Shown here in pieces: positions 52,493 to 61,329 of a stretch of 64,000 nt of DNA. The stretch is from contig NZ_VDYR01000001.1 in the NCBI RefSeq assembly GCF_006346325.1, positions 2,071,501-2,135,500 of the forward strand, in the 5' to 3' direction. Below the pieces are notes generated by a model that saw nothing but the letters and a program-made list of their open reading frames with translations, did not search any database and was not told where the DNA came from. Made by a program: the position numbers and the translations under genes. Within the stretch, counting starts at the first letter, position 1, and every line of letters starts with the position of its first letter. This DNA is from Sphingomonas japonica. Its GTDB lineage: Bacteria; Pseudomonadota; Alphaproteobacteria; Sphingomonadales; Sphingomonadaceae.

Positions 52493-52738
52493 ATGGCAGA
52501 GGAACCCGATCCCGCGACGATGTCGTTCGAAGATGCGCTGAGGGCGCTCGAACAGGTGGTCGGCCGCCTCGAAAGCGGTGACGCGCCACTCGACGAGGCG
52601 ATCCGGCTGTACGAGCGCGGCGACCAGTTGCGCGCGGTCTGCGCTGCGCGGCTCGACGCGGCACAGGCCCGGATCGAAGCGATCCGGACCGACGGCGACG
52701 GACGCGCCGTTGGCACCGCCCCGTTTGCCGCGGGCTGA
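52493..52738 (+). CDS. xseB: Exodeoxyribonuclease VII small subunit
   Basis: This encodes 81 residues with the full family pattern: SFEDALRALEQVVGRLESGDAPLDEAIRLYERGDQLRAVCAARLDAAQARIEAI. It forms a complex with XseA (not in the window) and degrades single-stranded DNA. It is followed 7 bases later by ispA, a common pairing. It is divergent from the dehydrogenase gene with 94 bases between the starts. Confidence 0.95.
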   Translation: MAEEPDPATMSFEDALRALEQVVGRLESGDAPLDEAIRLYERGDQLRAVCAARLDAAQARIEAIRTDGDGRAVGTAPFAAG

Positions 52739-52745
52739 CGCGCGC

Positions 52746-53645
52746 ATGGCCGGTGCTTCGCTAGCGCTGCAAGCCGCCTTGCGCGACGTCGCCGAGGAGA
52801 TCGACCGGCAGTTTGACCTGCTGCTGACGGTGCCGGGCGATTCGCGTGCGCCGCTCTATGCAGCGATGCGCCACGCCACGATCGGCAGCGGCAAGCGGTT
52901 GCGCCCCCTGCTGGTGTTCGCGGCGTCGCGGCTGTTCGGTGTCGACCGCCAGTGCGCCGCGCGCGCCGCGACCGCGATCGAGGCGATCCATGTCTATTCG
53001 CTGATCCACGACGATCTGCCGGCGATGGACGACGACGATGTTCGCCGCGGCAAGCCCACCGTGCACAAGGCCTTTGACGAGGCGACTGCGATCCTGGCGG
53101 GCGATTGCCTGCACGCGCTGGCATTCGAGCTGCTCGCCGATCCGGCGACGCATGCCGATCCGTTCGTGCGCGCCGAACTGGTCGGTTGCGTTGCGCATGC
53201 CGCGGGGCCGGCCGGCATGGGCGGCGGCCAGATGATGGACCTGGAGGCGGAAAAATCGCGCTTCGACCTGGCCACCGTGACGCGGCTGCAGGCGATGAAG
53301 ACCGGCGCGCTGATCGCCTGTTCGGTCGAGGCAGGTCTGATTTTGGGGCGCGTTCCGCCAGAGGGGCGGATCGGCCTGCGCGGCTATGCGCGCGACCTTG
53401 GCCTCGCCTTCCAGATCGCCGACGACCTGCTCGACGTCGAGGGCGACGAGGCGGCGGTCGGCAAGAAGCTGCGCAAGGACGCCGCGCAGGGCAAGGAGAC
53501 CTTCGTGTCGCTGCTCGGCCGCGATCGCGCCCGCGAACAGGCCGGACTTCTGGTCGATCAGGCGATCGAGCATCTGCAGAACTATGGCGACGAGGCTGAC
53601 CTGCTGCGCGATCTCGCGCGATACACGCTCGAGCGCGATCGATGA
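52746..53645 (+). CDS. ispA: Polyprenyl (farnesyl) diphosphate synthase
   Basis: This encodes 299 residues. The start at ATG 52746 follows xseB directly. The two Asp-rich substrate motifs are IHDDLPAMDDDDVRRGKPT and QIADDLLDVEGDE; GSGKRLRPLLVF and MKTGALIACSVEAG are also conserved. Residues before the first Asp motif are HVYSLIHDD, typical of farnesyl diphosphate synthases. Its stop overlaps the coaD start by 4 bases. In many Proteobacteria dxs comes next; here coaD takes that place. Confidence 0.95.
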   Translation: MAGASLALQAALRDVAEEIDRQFDLLLTVPGDSRAPLYAAMRHATIGSGKRLRPLLVFAASRLFGVDRQCAARAATAIEAIHVYSLIHDDLPAMDDDDVRRGKPTVHKAFDEATAILAGDCLHALAFELLADPATHADPFVRAELVGCVAHAAGPAGMGGGQMMDLEAEKSRFDLATVTRLQAMKTGALIACSVEAGLILGRVPPEGRIGLRGYARDLGLAFQIADDLLDVEGDEAAVGKKLRKDAAQGKETFVSLLGRDRAREQAGLLVDQAIEHLQNYGDEADLLRDLARYTLERDR

Positions 53646-54160
53646 CCGCGGCACCGCAGCACCGCACCGGCGTCTATCCCGGCACGTTCGATCCGGTGAC
53701 GCTCGGCCATATGGACATCATCCGCCGCGGCGCGAAGCTGGTCGACCGGCTGGTGATCGGCGTCACCACCAATCCGTCGAAATCGCCGATGTTCAGCGTA
53801 GAGGAGCGGATGGCGATGGTCCGCCGTGAAGTCGAGGGCATCGAGGGCGAGATCCGCGTCGTCAGCTTCGATTCGCTGCTGATGGACTTTGCCGAACGCG
53901 AGGACGCCTCGATCATCGTCCGCGGCCTGCGTGCCGTCGCCGATTTCGAATATGAGTATCAGATGGCCGGCATGAACCAGGCGATCAATCCGCGCATCGA
54001 GACCGTGTTTCTGATGGCCGATGTCTGCCTGCAACCGATCGCCTCGCGGCTGGTCAAGGAGATCGCGATGTACGGCGGGGAAATTCGCAAGTTCGTGACG
54101 CCTGCGGTCAAGGCCGACGTCACCGCCCGCGTGACGGCGATCGGGCGCAAGGGCAGTTGA
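53642..54160 (+). CDS. coaD: Phosphopantetheine adenylyltransferase
   Basis: A 172-residue nucleotidyltransferase. The adenylyl-transfer motif is YPGTFDPVTLGHMDIIRRGAKL with the T/HxGH-type signature; EERMAMVRREVEGI and RGLRAVADFEYEYQMAGMNQ are the pantetheine region. It adenylates 4'-phosphopantetheine in coenzyme A synthesis. It is translationally coupled to ispA by ATGA overlap. Confidence 0.97.
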   Translation: MTAAPQHRTGVYPGTFDPVTLGHMDIIRRGAKLVDRLVIGVTTNPSKSPMFSVEERMAMVRREVEGIEGEIRVVSFDSLLMDFAEREDASIIVRGLRAVADFEYEYQMAGMNQAINPRIETVFLMADVCLQPIASRLVKEIAMYGGEIRKFVTPAVKADVTARVTAIGRKGS

Positions 54161-54224
54161 TCGCGCGTCCACGTTGGCCTGACCGGGATTCTGCGCTAGG
54201 GAGCCGCCAAACCGTAGTTGTGAG

Positions 54225-54947
54225 ATGTCCATGCGTTTGATCGTCGCCCTGTTCGCGTTGCTTGGAATGACGCTCGCCTTGCCTGCCCAGGCGCAGGTGA
54301 TCGATGTCAAGGTCAAGGGCCGCGCGACGCCCCCCTCGACCACCGACAAGGAGAATCTTTGGCTGCTCGACCTGTCGACCGGAGGGCGCGTCACGATCTG
54401 GCTGCGCCCCGATGTCGCGCCCAAGATGGTCGAGCGGATCAAGACGCTGACCCGCCGGAAATTCTACGACGGGGTGCTGTTCCACCGCGTCATCGACGGG
54501 TTCATGGCACAGTCGGGCGATCCCAAGGGCGACGGCACCGGCGGATCGGACCTTCCCGACCTGGAAAAGGAATTCAACTATCTGCCGCACGTTCGCGGCG
54601 CGGTGTCGGCAGCACGCCCGGGAGCGCCGCAGGACGCCACGCCGGAGCAGAAGGCTGAGGCGGAGAATGGCGCGAACAGCCAGTTCTTCATCATGTTCCA
54701 GCCGCTGCTGCGGCTCGACAAGCAATATACCGTGTTCGGCCGCGTGCTCGACGGCATGCAATATGTCGATTCGATCCCGCGCGGCGAGCCGCCCGCGCAG
54801 CCGGCGCGCATCCTTCATGCCTATATCGCCGCCGACAATCCGCCGCCGTACCAGCCTGGTCCAGCGACGCTGCCGGCTGGGGAGGCGCCAGTGACGCTTC
54901 CAGGGACCGAGCCCGCAGCGGCGACCGCTCCGGCGCCAGCCGAATAG
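54225..54947 (+). CDS. Periplasmic cyclophilin-type peptidylprolyl isomerase
   Basis: This encodes 240 residues with a signal peptide ([19 protein letters not shown]); start at 54225 or 54231. The cyclophilin core is recognisable: [38 protein letters not shown] has the catalytic Arg, then [12 protein letters not shown] and [17 protein letters not shown]. An Ala/Pro-rich tail (about 210-240) is extra. It assists folding of proteins in the periplasm. It precedes queA, a common arrangement in this group. Confidence 0.93.
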   Translation: MSMRLIVALFALLGMTLALPAQAQVIDVKVKGRATPPSTTDKENLWLLDLSTGGRVTIWLRPDVAPKMVERIKTLTRRKFYDGVLFHRVIDGFMAQSGDPKGDGTGGSDLPDLEKEFNYLPHVRGAVSAARPGAPQDATPEQKAEAENGANSQFFIMFQPLLRLDKQYTVFGRVLDGMQYVDSIPRGEPPAQPARILHAYIAADNPPPYQPGPATLPAGEAPVTLPGTEPAAATAPAPAE

Positions 54948-55026
54948 GACTGAACCTGCCCCGTTCGGAACGAACGGAGTGGGACGGATGTCCCAGACCG
55001 ATGACGTTTTCAACGGGCCTGCAACC

Positions 55027-56070
55027 ATGAACGTCGACCTGTTCGATTTCGAACTGCCGCCCGAAGCGATCGCGCTGCGCCCGGCCGCGCCGCGCGACGC
55101 CGCGCGCATGCTGGTGCTGGATGGCGGCACGACCCGCGACACGGTTGTGTCCGACCTGCCGACGCTGCTGCGCGCCGGCGATTGCCTGGTGTTCAACGAC
55201 ACCCGCGTGATCCCGGCGCAGCTCGAAGGAACGCGGGGCAACGCCCGCATCGGCGCGACGCTGCACAAGCGCGAGGGGCCGCACCGCTGGCGGGCGTTCA
55301 TCCGCAACGCCAAGCGGCTGCGCGACGGCGATCGCATCGATTTCGGCAATGCGGTCACTGCGATGGCCTGCGATCGTGCACAGGACGGCAGCTTTGCGCT
55401 CGACTTCGCCAGCGACGAGCCGGTCGAACTGCTGCTCGAACGCGCCGGCCGGATGCCGCTGCCGCCCTATATCGCTGCCAAGCGCCCCACCGACGCGCGC
55501 GACGCCGAGGATTACCAGACGATGTTCGCGCGCGAGGCCGGCGCGGTCGCGGCGCCGACGGCAGCCCTGCATTTCACCCCAGAACTGCTCGCGGCGCTCG
55601 GCCATGCGGGGATCGAACATACCACGCTGACGCTGCATGTCGGTGCGGGCACCTTCCTTCCGGTCAAGGCCGACGACACCGACGACCACGCGATGCACGC
55701 CGAATGGGGCCGGATCGATGCCGCCACCGCCGATCGGCTGAACGCGGTGCGCCGCGGCGGCGGCCGGATCGTCGCGGTCGGCACCACCAGCCTGCGGCTG
55801 ATCGAGAGCGCCGCGCAGGCGGACGGGACCATCGCGCCGTTCGAAGGCGATACTGCAATCTTCATCACCCCGGGCTATCGGTTCAAGGGCATCGACGGGC
55901 TGATGACCAATTTCCACCTGCCGCGATCGACGCTGTTCATGCTGGTATCGGCGCTGATGGGGCTCGATCGGATGCAGGCGGCATACGCCCATGCCATCGA
56001 AAATGGCTACCGTTTCTACTCCTACGGCGATGCCAGCCTGTTGCTGCCGTCAGCTCCCGGCGGAAGATGA
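55027..56070 (+). CDS. queA: S-adenosylmethionine:tRNA ribosyltransferase-isomerase
   Basis: This encodes 347 residues. The start at 55027 ([20 protein letters not shown]) matches the usual length; an ATG at 54988 has a better ribosome site (GGAG at spacing 8) and would add 13 residues. Conserved blocks are [46 protein letters not shown] and [17 protein letters not shown]. It transfers the ribosyl part of SAM to preQ1 in tRNA to make epoxyqueuosine. tgt, the enzyme of the preceding step, lies just downstream, separated by a small gene on the other strand. Confidence 0.95.
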   Translation: MNVDLFDFELPPEAIALRPAAPRDAARMLVLDGGTTRDTVVSDLPTLLRAGDCLVFNDTRVIPAQLEGTRGNARIGATLHKREGPHRWRAFIRNAKRLRDGDRIDFGNAVTAMACDRAQDGSFALDFASDEPVELLLERAGRMPLPPYIAAKRPTDARDAEDYQTMFAREAGAVAAPTAALHFTPELLAALGHAGIEHTTLTLHVGAGTFLPVKADDTDDHAMHAEWGRIDAATADRLNAVRRGGGRIVAVGTTSLRLIESAAQADGTIAPFEGDTAIFITPGYRFKGIDGLMTNFHLPRSTLFMLVSALMGLDRMQAAYAHAIENGYRFYSYGDASLLLPSAPGGR

Positions 56071-56232
56071 CGGCTCCGGTTCCTCGTCGAGACGCCATCC
56101 CGTAAAGTCGCGCACCATTGCTCGGTCGCATCCGACGCAGTGCGAGTGATACCGCTCGCCATCATGACGCACCCGACGACGGTCGCGCAGATGATGTCCG
56201 AAATGGCAGCGAATGCGTTGCAGGATATACAT
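56050..56232 (-). CDS. Very small Cys/His protein, zinc-ribbon-like
   Basis: A 60-residue frame from the ATG at 56232 with GGAG 8 bases upstream. It reads [31 protein letters not shown], with CxxxHH and HxHCxxC spacing suggestive of a zinc site, rich in Arg and His, then an acidic tail. I know similar mini-proteins with a Cys-His-Arg-rich core in sphingomonads but no function. Its 3' end overlaps the queA stop region on the opposite strand by 21 bases. It could be a spurious frame, but the ribosome site and residue pattern argue for a real gene. Confidence 0.55.
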   Translation of the reverse strand: MYILQRIRCHFGHHLRDRRRVRHDGERYHSHCVGCDRAMVRDFTGWRLDEEPEPSSSAGS

Positions 56233-56406
56233 CGTCCTGTCTCCGACCCCTACTCCACATAGAGTAGATTTGTACCACGCGCACCTCGCCATTTTGCGAT
56301 CGCGAACGCGGGCGGTGCCGTGTCGCTAGGCAGGCATCGCTGAACCGCCGATGACCTTTCCCGCTTCGCATCGACAAACCGGTACGCCGCCGCCATGGAG
56401 CGCGGG

Positions 56407-57528
56407 ATGACCTCGCGTTTCGCTTTCACAATCGCCGCCACCGACGGCGCAGCCCGCACCGGAACGATCGCGATGCAGCGCGGCACGCTGCGCACGCCCG
56501 CGTTCATGCCGGTCGGCACCGCCGCCACGGTCAAGGCGATGAAGCCCGCCGACGTCCGCGCGGGCGGCGCCGATATCCTGCTCGGCAACACCTATCACCT
56601 GATGCTGCGGCCTGGAGCAGAGCGGGTTGCGCGGCTTGGTGGTCTGCACGCGTTCATGGGCTGGGACCGGCCGATCCTGACCGACAGCGGCGGGTATCAG
56701 GTGATGAGCCTGGCCGACCTCACCAAACGCTCCGAGGACGGAGTCGCGTTCAAGAGCCATCTCGACGGATCACGGCATCTGCTGAGCCCAGAACGCTCGA
56801 TCGAGATCCAGCGGCTGCTCGGTTCGGACATCGTCATGGCGTTCGACGAACTGGTGCCTACCACCGCGACGCGCGACGTGCAGGCGGCGGCGATGGAGCG
56901 GTCGATGCGCTGGGCGAAGCGGTCGCGCGCCGCCTTCGACGCCGGCGGCGACCACGCCGCACGTTCCGCCGTGTTCGGCATCCAGCAGGGTGCGCTCGAC
57001 CGGGAATTGCGCCAGGCGTCGGCCGATGCGCTGCTCGACATCGGTTTCGACGGCTATGCGGTCGGCGGGCTCGCGGTCGGAGAGGGGCAGGCGGCGATGT
57101 TCGATGTGCTGGACTTCGCGCCCGCCCAGCTCGACCCGGCCAGGCCGCGCTACCTGATGGGCGTCGGCAAGCCCGACGACATCGTCGGCGCGGTCGAACG
57201 CGGCATCGACATGTTCGATTGCGTGATGCCGACACGCAGCGGACGCACCGGCCAGGCGTTCACGCGCGACGGCCCGATCAACATCCGCAACGCCCGCTTC
57301 GCCGAGGACCAAGGTCCGCTCGATCCCGAGTGCGGCTGTCCGGTCTGTGCGACCTGGACGCGCGCCTATTGCCATCATCTGGTCCGATCTGGAGAGATCC
57401 TCGGCGCGATGCTGATGACCGAGCACAATCTCGCCTTTTATCAGGCGCTGATGGCCGATTTGCGCGCGGCGATCGCCGAGGCGCGATTGAAGGACTTCGC
57501 AAGCGGGTTCCGCGCGCGCTATCAATGA
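56407..57528 (+). CDS. tgt: tRNA-guanine transglycosylase
   Basis: A 373-residue TIM-barrel enzyme. The start at ATG 56407 ([14 protein letters not shown]) follows a GGAG 6 bases upstream; ATG 56395 is in frame. Catalytic Asp residues are in [12 protein letters not shown] and [15 protein letters not shown]. The zinc site is [16 protein letters not shown]. It swaps guanine for preQ1 at the wobble position of GUN-anticodon tRNAs. Together with queA it forms the queuosine pair. Confidence 0.97.
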   Translation: MTSRFAFTIAATDGAARTGTIAMQRGTLRTPAFMPVGTAATVKAMKPADVRAGGADILLGNTYHLMLRPGAERVARLGGLHAFMGWDRPILTDSGGYQVMSLADLTKRSEDGVAFKSHLDGSRHLLSPERSIEIQRLLGSDIVMAFDELVPTTATRDVQAAAMERSMRWAKRSRAAFDAGGDHAARSAVFGIQQGALDRELRQASADALLDIGFDGYAVGGLAVGEGQAAMFDVLDFAPAQLDPARPRYLMGVGKPDDIVGAVERGIDMFDCVMPTRSGRTGQAFTRDGPINIRNARFAEDQGPLDPECGCPVCATWTRAYCHHLVRSGEILGAMLMTEHNLAFYQALMADLRAAIAEARLKDFASGFRARYQ

Positions 57529-57574
57529 GTTCCCGTATCGCGCCGCGACAAGCGCGAACCTTTGGAGACGTGCC

Positions 57575-57775
57575 GTGGCTGACGAACCGGAAGCAAGAGA
57601 AAACGAGATCATGGCCGCGGCCAAGGCGGCGAAGAAGCGTAGCGACGCCGTCGCCAAGCTGCGCGAGCCCGGGGATCAGTCGCACTGGCCGCTGCAGGCG
57701 ATCGGCATCGGCGTCGGCTCAGCGGCGCTGGCGGCGGCGCTGCTGTGGGTAAAGAGCACGCGCGACCGCAAATGA
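57575..57775 (+). CDS. Small single-pass membrane protein, unknown function
   Basis: This encodes 66 residues with GTG start at 57575 and GGAG 7 bases upstream. The N-terminal half is charged and helical (ENEIMAAAKAAKKRSDAVAKLRE). A single hydrophobic helix follows at about 41-59 (LQAIGIGVGSAALAAALLWV) and a basic end (KSTRDRK). It follows tgt by 46 bases and may share its transcript. I do not recognise a family. Confidence 0.65.
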   Translation: MADEPEARENEIMAAAKAAKKRSDAVAKLREPGDQSHWPLQAIGIGVGSAALAAALLWVKSTRDRK

Positions 57776-57852
57776 ACTGACGCGGTCGCCGGCCCGGACG
57801 TTACCGGCCGCCCCGACCGTCCCACGGCGGAACACCGTCAAATCGGCCCGCG

Positions 57853-58893
57853 ATGTCGCCGCCGATTTGGGCTATGCGCGGCACCATGCGCGCTTTGGGC
57901 TCACGAATTCCCGGCAAACGGATGCGAGTCGCGGGGATCGCCGCGCTTGTCGGGCTGATCGGAATCGGCTTTTCCGCGCATGCCGGACGCGCCTCGTCGG
58001 ACCAGCTCGCCAAACCCGATCCCGCGCCTGTGACGCTCGGGATCGAGGCGGACGAGCATTTCCCCGGCGCCGCCGCCATCCTCGCCATCGCCGAGTCGGC
58101 CGCCCCCGCCCCCGGGGTTACCGGGACGACGCAATTGCCAGAATTGCCGACCGGCATTGCGGTTCAGGCACTGGCAGGCGACGCTTCGATCACCCCGGCA
58201 CGGCCATTCCGGCTGCGCGGTTCGGCGACCGATGCCATGCGCGCGATCGAGTGCCTGACCACCGCCATCTATTACGAAGCGGCATCGGAGCCCGACAACG
58301 GTCAGCGCGCGGTCGCACAGGTGATTCTCAACCGCGTGCGCCATCCGGCATTCCCGGCCACGGTATGCGGCGTGATCTATCAGGGATCGGACAAACGCTA
58401 CTGCCAGTTCAGCTATGCCTGCGATGGTGCGATGGCGCGGCGTCCGCAGCCCGCCGCCTGGGCGCGCGCGCGCCGCGTCGCGGTCGATGCGCTGTACGGC
58501 AGCGTGTTCGCGCCGGTCGGGCTGGCGACGCATTACCATACCTACGCGGTCACGCCGTCGTGGAACCGCAGCCTGGTGATGACCGCAGTCGAAGGCGCGC
58601 ATTTCTTTCATCGCTGGAAGGGATGGTGGGGCACCGCCGCCGCCTTTCGCGATCGCTATGCCGGGGGCGAGCCGGTGCCGGGGCCGCTGCGTGCTGTTGC
58701 CGCGCCGGATGCGGTCATCGCCGCGGTCACCGCGCCTACCCCGCAGACTGCTGCACCGGTGATCGATCTGTCCCCGGCCCAGCCGGGCTACGCCGACAGC
58801 GGCGCTGCGCAGCCTGCTGCGCCGACCGACACGTTGCCGCCGGCATCGCAGATACTCGACAAGTGGAAGGACAGCGGCAAGCCGCTGCTCTAA
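57853..58893 (+). CDS. SleB-type cell wall hydrolase
   Basis: About 346 residues; start at 57853 or at ATG 57874. A signal-like segment (IAALVGLIGIGFSAHA) is followed by a disordered Ala/Pro region, then the Hydrolase_2 domain at about 125-255: IECLTTAIYYEAASEPDNGQRAVAQVILNRVRHP with the catalytic Glu, then VCGVIYQGSDKRYCQFSYACDG and HYHTYAVTPSWNRS. Such enzymes cleave peptidoglycan glycan strands as lytic transglycosylase-like hydrolases; in non-spore-formers they serve wall remodelling. The Pro/Ala-rich C-terminal tail (about 270-346) is of unknown use. A hairpin follows the stop. Confidence 0.9.
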   Translation: MSPPIWAMRGTMRALGSRIPGKRMRVAGIAALVGLIGIGFSAHAGRASSDQLAKPDPAPVTLGIEADEHFPGAAAILAIAESAAPAPGVTGTTQLPELPTGIAVQALAGDASITPARPFRLRGSATDAMRAIECLTTAIYYEAASEPDNGQRAVAQVILNRVRHPAFPATVCGVIYQGSDKRYCQFSYACDGAMARRPQPAAWARARRVAVDALYGSVFAPVGLATHYHTYAVTPSWNRSLVMTAVEGAHFFHRWKGWWGTAAAFRDRYAGGEPVPGPLRAVAAPDAVIAAVTAPTPQTAAPVIDLSPAQPGYADSGAAQPAAPTDTLPPASQILDKWKDSGKPLL

Positions 58894-58900
58894 TACGAAA

Positions 58901-58926
58901 CGGGCCCCGCCTTGCGGCGAGGCCCG
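58901..58926. terminator. Hairpin between convergent genes
   Basis: CGGGCCCCGCC (58901-58911) pairs with GGCGAGGCCCG (58916-58926) over 10 of 11 positions around a TTGC loop, 7 bases after the cell wall hydrolase stop and 21 bases before the stop of the convergent small gene. It is probably a shared terminator. Confidence 0.65.
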
Positions 58927-58947
58927 CTTCTGAGGTTCCCGCTGGCG

Positions 58948-59277
58948 TCAGCGGCGACCCTGGCGGTCGTGCTTCTGCGTCCGCACGCGCTGCGACAGCG
59001 TATCGAAGCGGCGGTCGAGATCGCGGCGTTCGGCCAGGCTCAGCCCGCCGCCCGTCCGGCGATAGCGATTCTCGAGCATGCTGAGATCGCGAAACTGGGT
59101 GCGCAGCCGCGATGCCTCGGCGCGGTTCAGCGCGCCCGAACGGATGCCCTGATCGATGCGCTGGTCCAGCTTGGCTTGGCGCTGGTTGATGTTCTGCCAG
59201 TTCTGCGCATTGGCGGCGGCAGGGAATGCGGCCGTGGCGATGGCAAGGCCGGCGATCATCATTGAAAACGTCTTCAT
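58948..59277 (-). CDS. Small secreted helical protein, unknown function
   Basis: This encodes 109 residues. The ATG at 59277 has AAGGAG 7 bases upstream and begins a signal peptide (MIAGLAIATAAFPAAANAQ). The mature part is Arg/Gln-rich and helical: NQRQAKLDQRIDQGIRSGALNRAEASRLR, then GGGLSLAERRDLDRRFDTLSQRVRTQ. The repeated D-R-R/D-Q-R pattern suggests a periplasmic RNA- or polyanion-binding or stress protein like other small secreted proteins of sphingomonads, but no function is known to me. Confidence 0.75.
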   Translation of the reverse strand: MKTFSMMIAGLAIATAAFPAAANAQNWQNINQRQAKLDQRIDQGIRSGALNRAEASRLRTQFRDLSMLENRYRRTGGGLSLAERRDLDRRFDTLSQRVRTQKHDRQGRR

Positions 59278-59411
59278 GGTCGGTCTCCTTCGACATTCGT
59301 GGCGGCGTTGCATCGCCGTCCACTTCTATCTGGACGCACCGTGTCGCTGAGATTTCGCAGGCAGCGCACTTTTGTGTCGCAACTTGTCGCCGGCGCGGCG
59401 ATGGTCGGGTG

Positions 59412-60749
59412 ATGCACTTTGCCCCGATCCCTGACGCCCCGTGCAAGACGCTCCGCCCCCGCGACGTCCTCGCGCTGACCGTCGGCATCGTCATCGGTGC
59501 CGGCATCTTTCGCACGCCGTCGCTGGTCGCGGGCGCGGCCGGCAGCGCGGGCGAGATGATCGCGATCTGGATCGCGGGCGGCCTGCTCTCGATCGTCGGC
59601 GCCCTATGCTATGCCGAGCTTGCCGCAGCGTTTCCCAATGTCGGCGGCGATTACCACTTTCTCGGCCGCGCCTACGGCCAGCGGCTGGCGTTTCTCTACG
59701 CCTGGGCGCGGCTGGCGGTGATCCAGACCGGATCGCTCGCGCTGCTGGCTTATGTGGTCGGCGACTATCTCGCGGCCATTGCGCCGCTTGGGCCCTATGG
59801 CTCGACGGCATATGCCGCCGCGGCGGTAGCGCTGGTCACGCTGCTCAACTGGATCGGCGTGCGGCAGGGCGCGGCGGCGCAATTCTGGCTGACCATCGCC
59901 GAGGTCGCCGGGCTGGTCGCGGTGATCGTCGCCGGACTGACGCTCAGCCCGGCGCAGGCCGCCCCTGCACCGGTCGCCGACGGCAGCGCGATCGGGCTGA
60001 TGCTCGTGTTCGTGCTGCTCACCTATGGCGGCTGGAACGAGGCCGTCTATGTCTCTGCCGAACTCGACGACGCGCCGCGCCGGATGGCGCCGATCATGGT
60101 CGGCGGGCTGCTGATCGTCACCGCGCTCTACGTGCTCGCCAACCTGGCCTTCCTCAATGCGCTGGGACTGGGCGGGATGGCGGCGACCGATGCGGTGGCA
60201 AGCGAGGTCATGCGCCGCGCGGGAGGCGACATCGGCGCAGCGGCGATCAGCCTGATCATCGCGATCGCCGCGCTGACCTCGGCCAACGCCACCGCGATCA
60301 CCGGCGCGCGCACCACCTGCGCGCTTGGTCGCCGCTTCACGATCCTGGCCTGGCTCGGGCGCTGGAACATGGCGCGCGACACGCCGGGCAACGCGCTGAT
60401 CGCGCAGGGCCTGATCGCGCTGCTGCTGGTCGGCGCGGGCGCGTTCGCGCGCGACGGGTTCCAGCTTGCGGTCGATTACACCGCGCCGGTCTTCTGGCTG
60501 TTCCTGCTGCTGGTCGGACTATCGCTGTTCGTGTTGCGACTGCGCGAGCCGGACCTGTCCCGCCCGTTCAAGGTGCCGTTCTATCCCGTCACGCCGATGA
60601 TCTTCTGCGCGACCACGGCATATCTGCTATGGTCCAGCCTTGCCTATACCGGCATCGGCGCGCTGGTCGGGGTGGCGGTGCTGGGGATCGGCGGCGTCGC
60701 TTTGGCGTTCATCACCCCGGTGCCCGACGCAGAGGAGCCCCTGGCATGA
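59412..60749 (+). CDS. APC-superfamily amino acid permease
   Basis: A 445-residue inner-membrane protein with about 12 helices. The start at ATG 59412 precedes LRPRDVLALTVGIVIGAGIFRTPSLVA, the helix 1 motif with the unwound GAGIF substrate site. LTYGGWNEAVYVSAELDD in helix 6 and RPFKVPFYPVTPMIFC near the end are typical of this transporter group. It imports an unknown amino acid or amine. The stop overlaps the next start (ATGA). It is divergent from the small secreted protein across 134 bases. Confidence 0.93.
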   Translation: MHFAPIPDAPCKTLRPRDVLALTVGIVIGAGIFRTPSLVAGAAGSAGEMIAIWIAGGLLSIVGALCYAELAAAFPNVGGDYHFLGRAYGQRLAFLYAWARLAVIQTGSLALLAYVVGDYLAAIAPLGPYGSTAYAAAAVALVTLLNWIGVRQGAAAQFWLTIAEVAGLVAVIVAGLTLSPAQAAPAPVADGSAIGLMLVFVLLTYGGWNEAVYVSAELDDAPRRMAPIMVGGLLIVTALYVLANLAFLNALGLGGMAATDAVASEVMRRAGGDIGAAAISLIIAIAALTSANATAITGARTTCALGRRFTILAWLGRWNMARDTPGNALIAQGLIALLLVGAGAFARDGFQLAVDYTAPVFWLFLLLVGLSLFVLRLREPDLSRPFKVPFYPVTPMIFCATTAYLLWSSLAYTGIGALVGVAVLGIGGVALAFITPVPDAEEPLA

Positions 60750-61327
60750 AGATCGCACTGCTTGCATCCGCGCTGCTGCTGGGAAGTGGCGGCATCGTTG
60801 CAGCGACGCTGTACGATGCCCCGACGGCGCAGTCCGCCCAGAAGACGCAGCCCGACGTCATCTACGTGCCGACACCGCCGCAAGTGGTCGAGGCGATGCT
60901 CGACGTCGCCGGGCTCAAGGACGGCGACATCCTCTACGACCTCGGATCGGGCGACGGGCGTATCCCAATCGCCGCGGCCAGGCGCGCCAAGGTCCGCGCG
61001 ACCGGCATCGACATCGATCCCGAGCGTATCGCCGAAGCCAATGCCAATGCGCAGGCCGCCGGCGTCACCGACGAAGTGACGTTCAAGCAGGCCGATCTGT
61101 TCGCCACCGATTTCTCCGACGCCACCGTCGTCACGCTCTATTTGCTGCCCAGCCTCAACGAGAAGCTCAGGCCGAGGCTGCTCGCCGAGCTCAAGCCCGG
61201 CACCCGCATCGTCAGCCACGCCTTCACCATGGGCGATTGGAAACCGGAGCAGGAACTCGAGATCGACGGGCGGCGCATCTATTTCTGGACGGTGCCTGCA
61301 AAAGCTACCGCCAAACCCGCTCCCTAG
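60746..61327 (+). CDS. Exported or membrane-anchored SAM-dependent methyltransferase
   Basis: This encodes 193 residues. The N-terminal 20 residues (MKIALLASALLLGSGGIVAA) form a signal peptide or anchor, then YVPTPPQVVEAMLDVAGLKDG leads into the class I methyltransferase core: LYDLGSGDGRIPIAAA (motif I), GIDIDPERIAEA (motif II) and ATVVTLYLLPSLNEKLRP. The domain resembles the FAM173/ATPSC-KMT group of lysine methyltransferases. It is coupled to the permease by ATGA overlap. Placement outside the cytoplasm is puzzling because SAM is cytoplasmic. Confidence 0.85.
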   Translation: MKIALLASALLLGSGGIVAATLYDAPTAQSAQKTQPDVIYVPTPPQVVEAMLDVAGLKDGDILYDLGSGDGRIPIAAARRAKVRATGIDIDPERIAEANANAQAAGVTDEVTFKQADLFATDFSDATVVTLYLLPSLNEKLRPRLLAELKPGTRIVSHAFTMGDWKPEQELEIDGRRIYFWTVPAKATAKPAP

Positions 61328-61329
61328 GT

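Noticed and set aside
52399..53667. Upstream extension of the succinate-semialdehyde dehydrogenase frame
   Set aside because: Antisense to xseB and ispA and Arg-rich; the family start MFTSINPATG lies at 52398.
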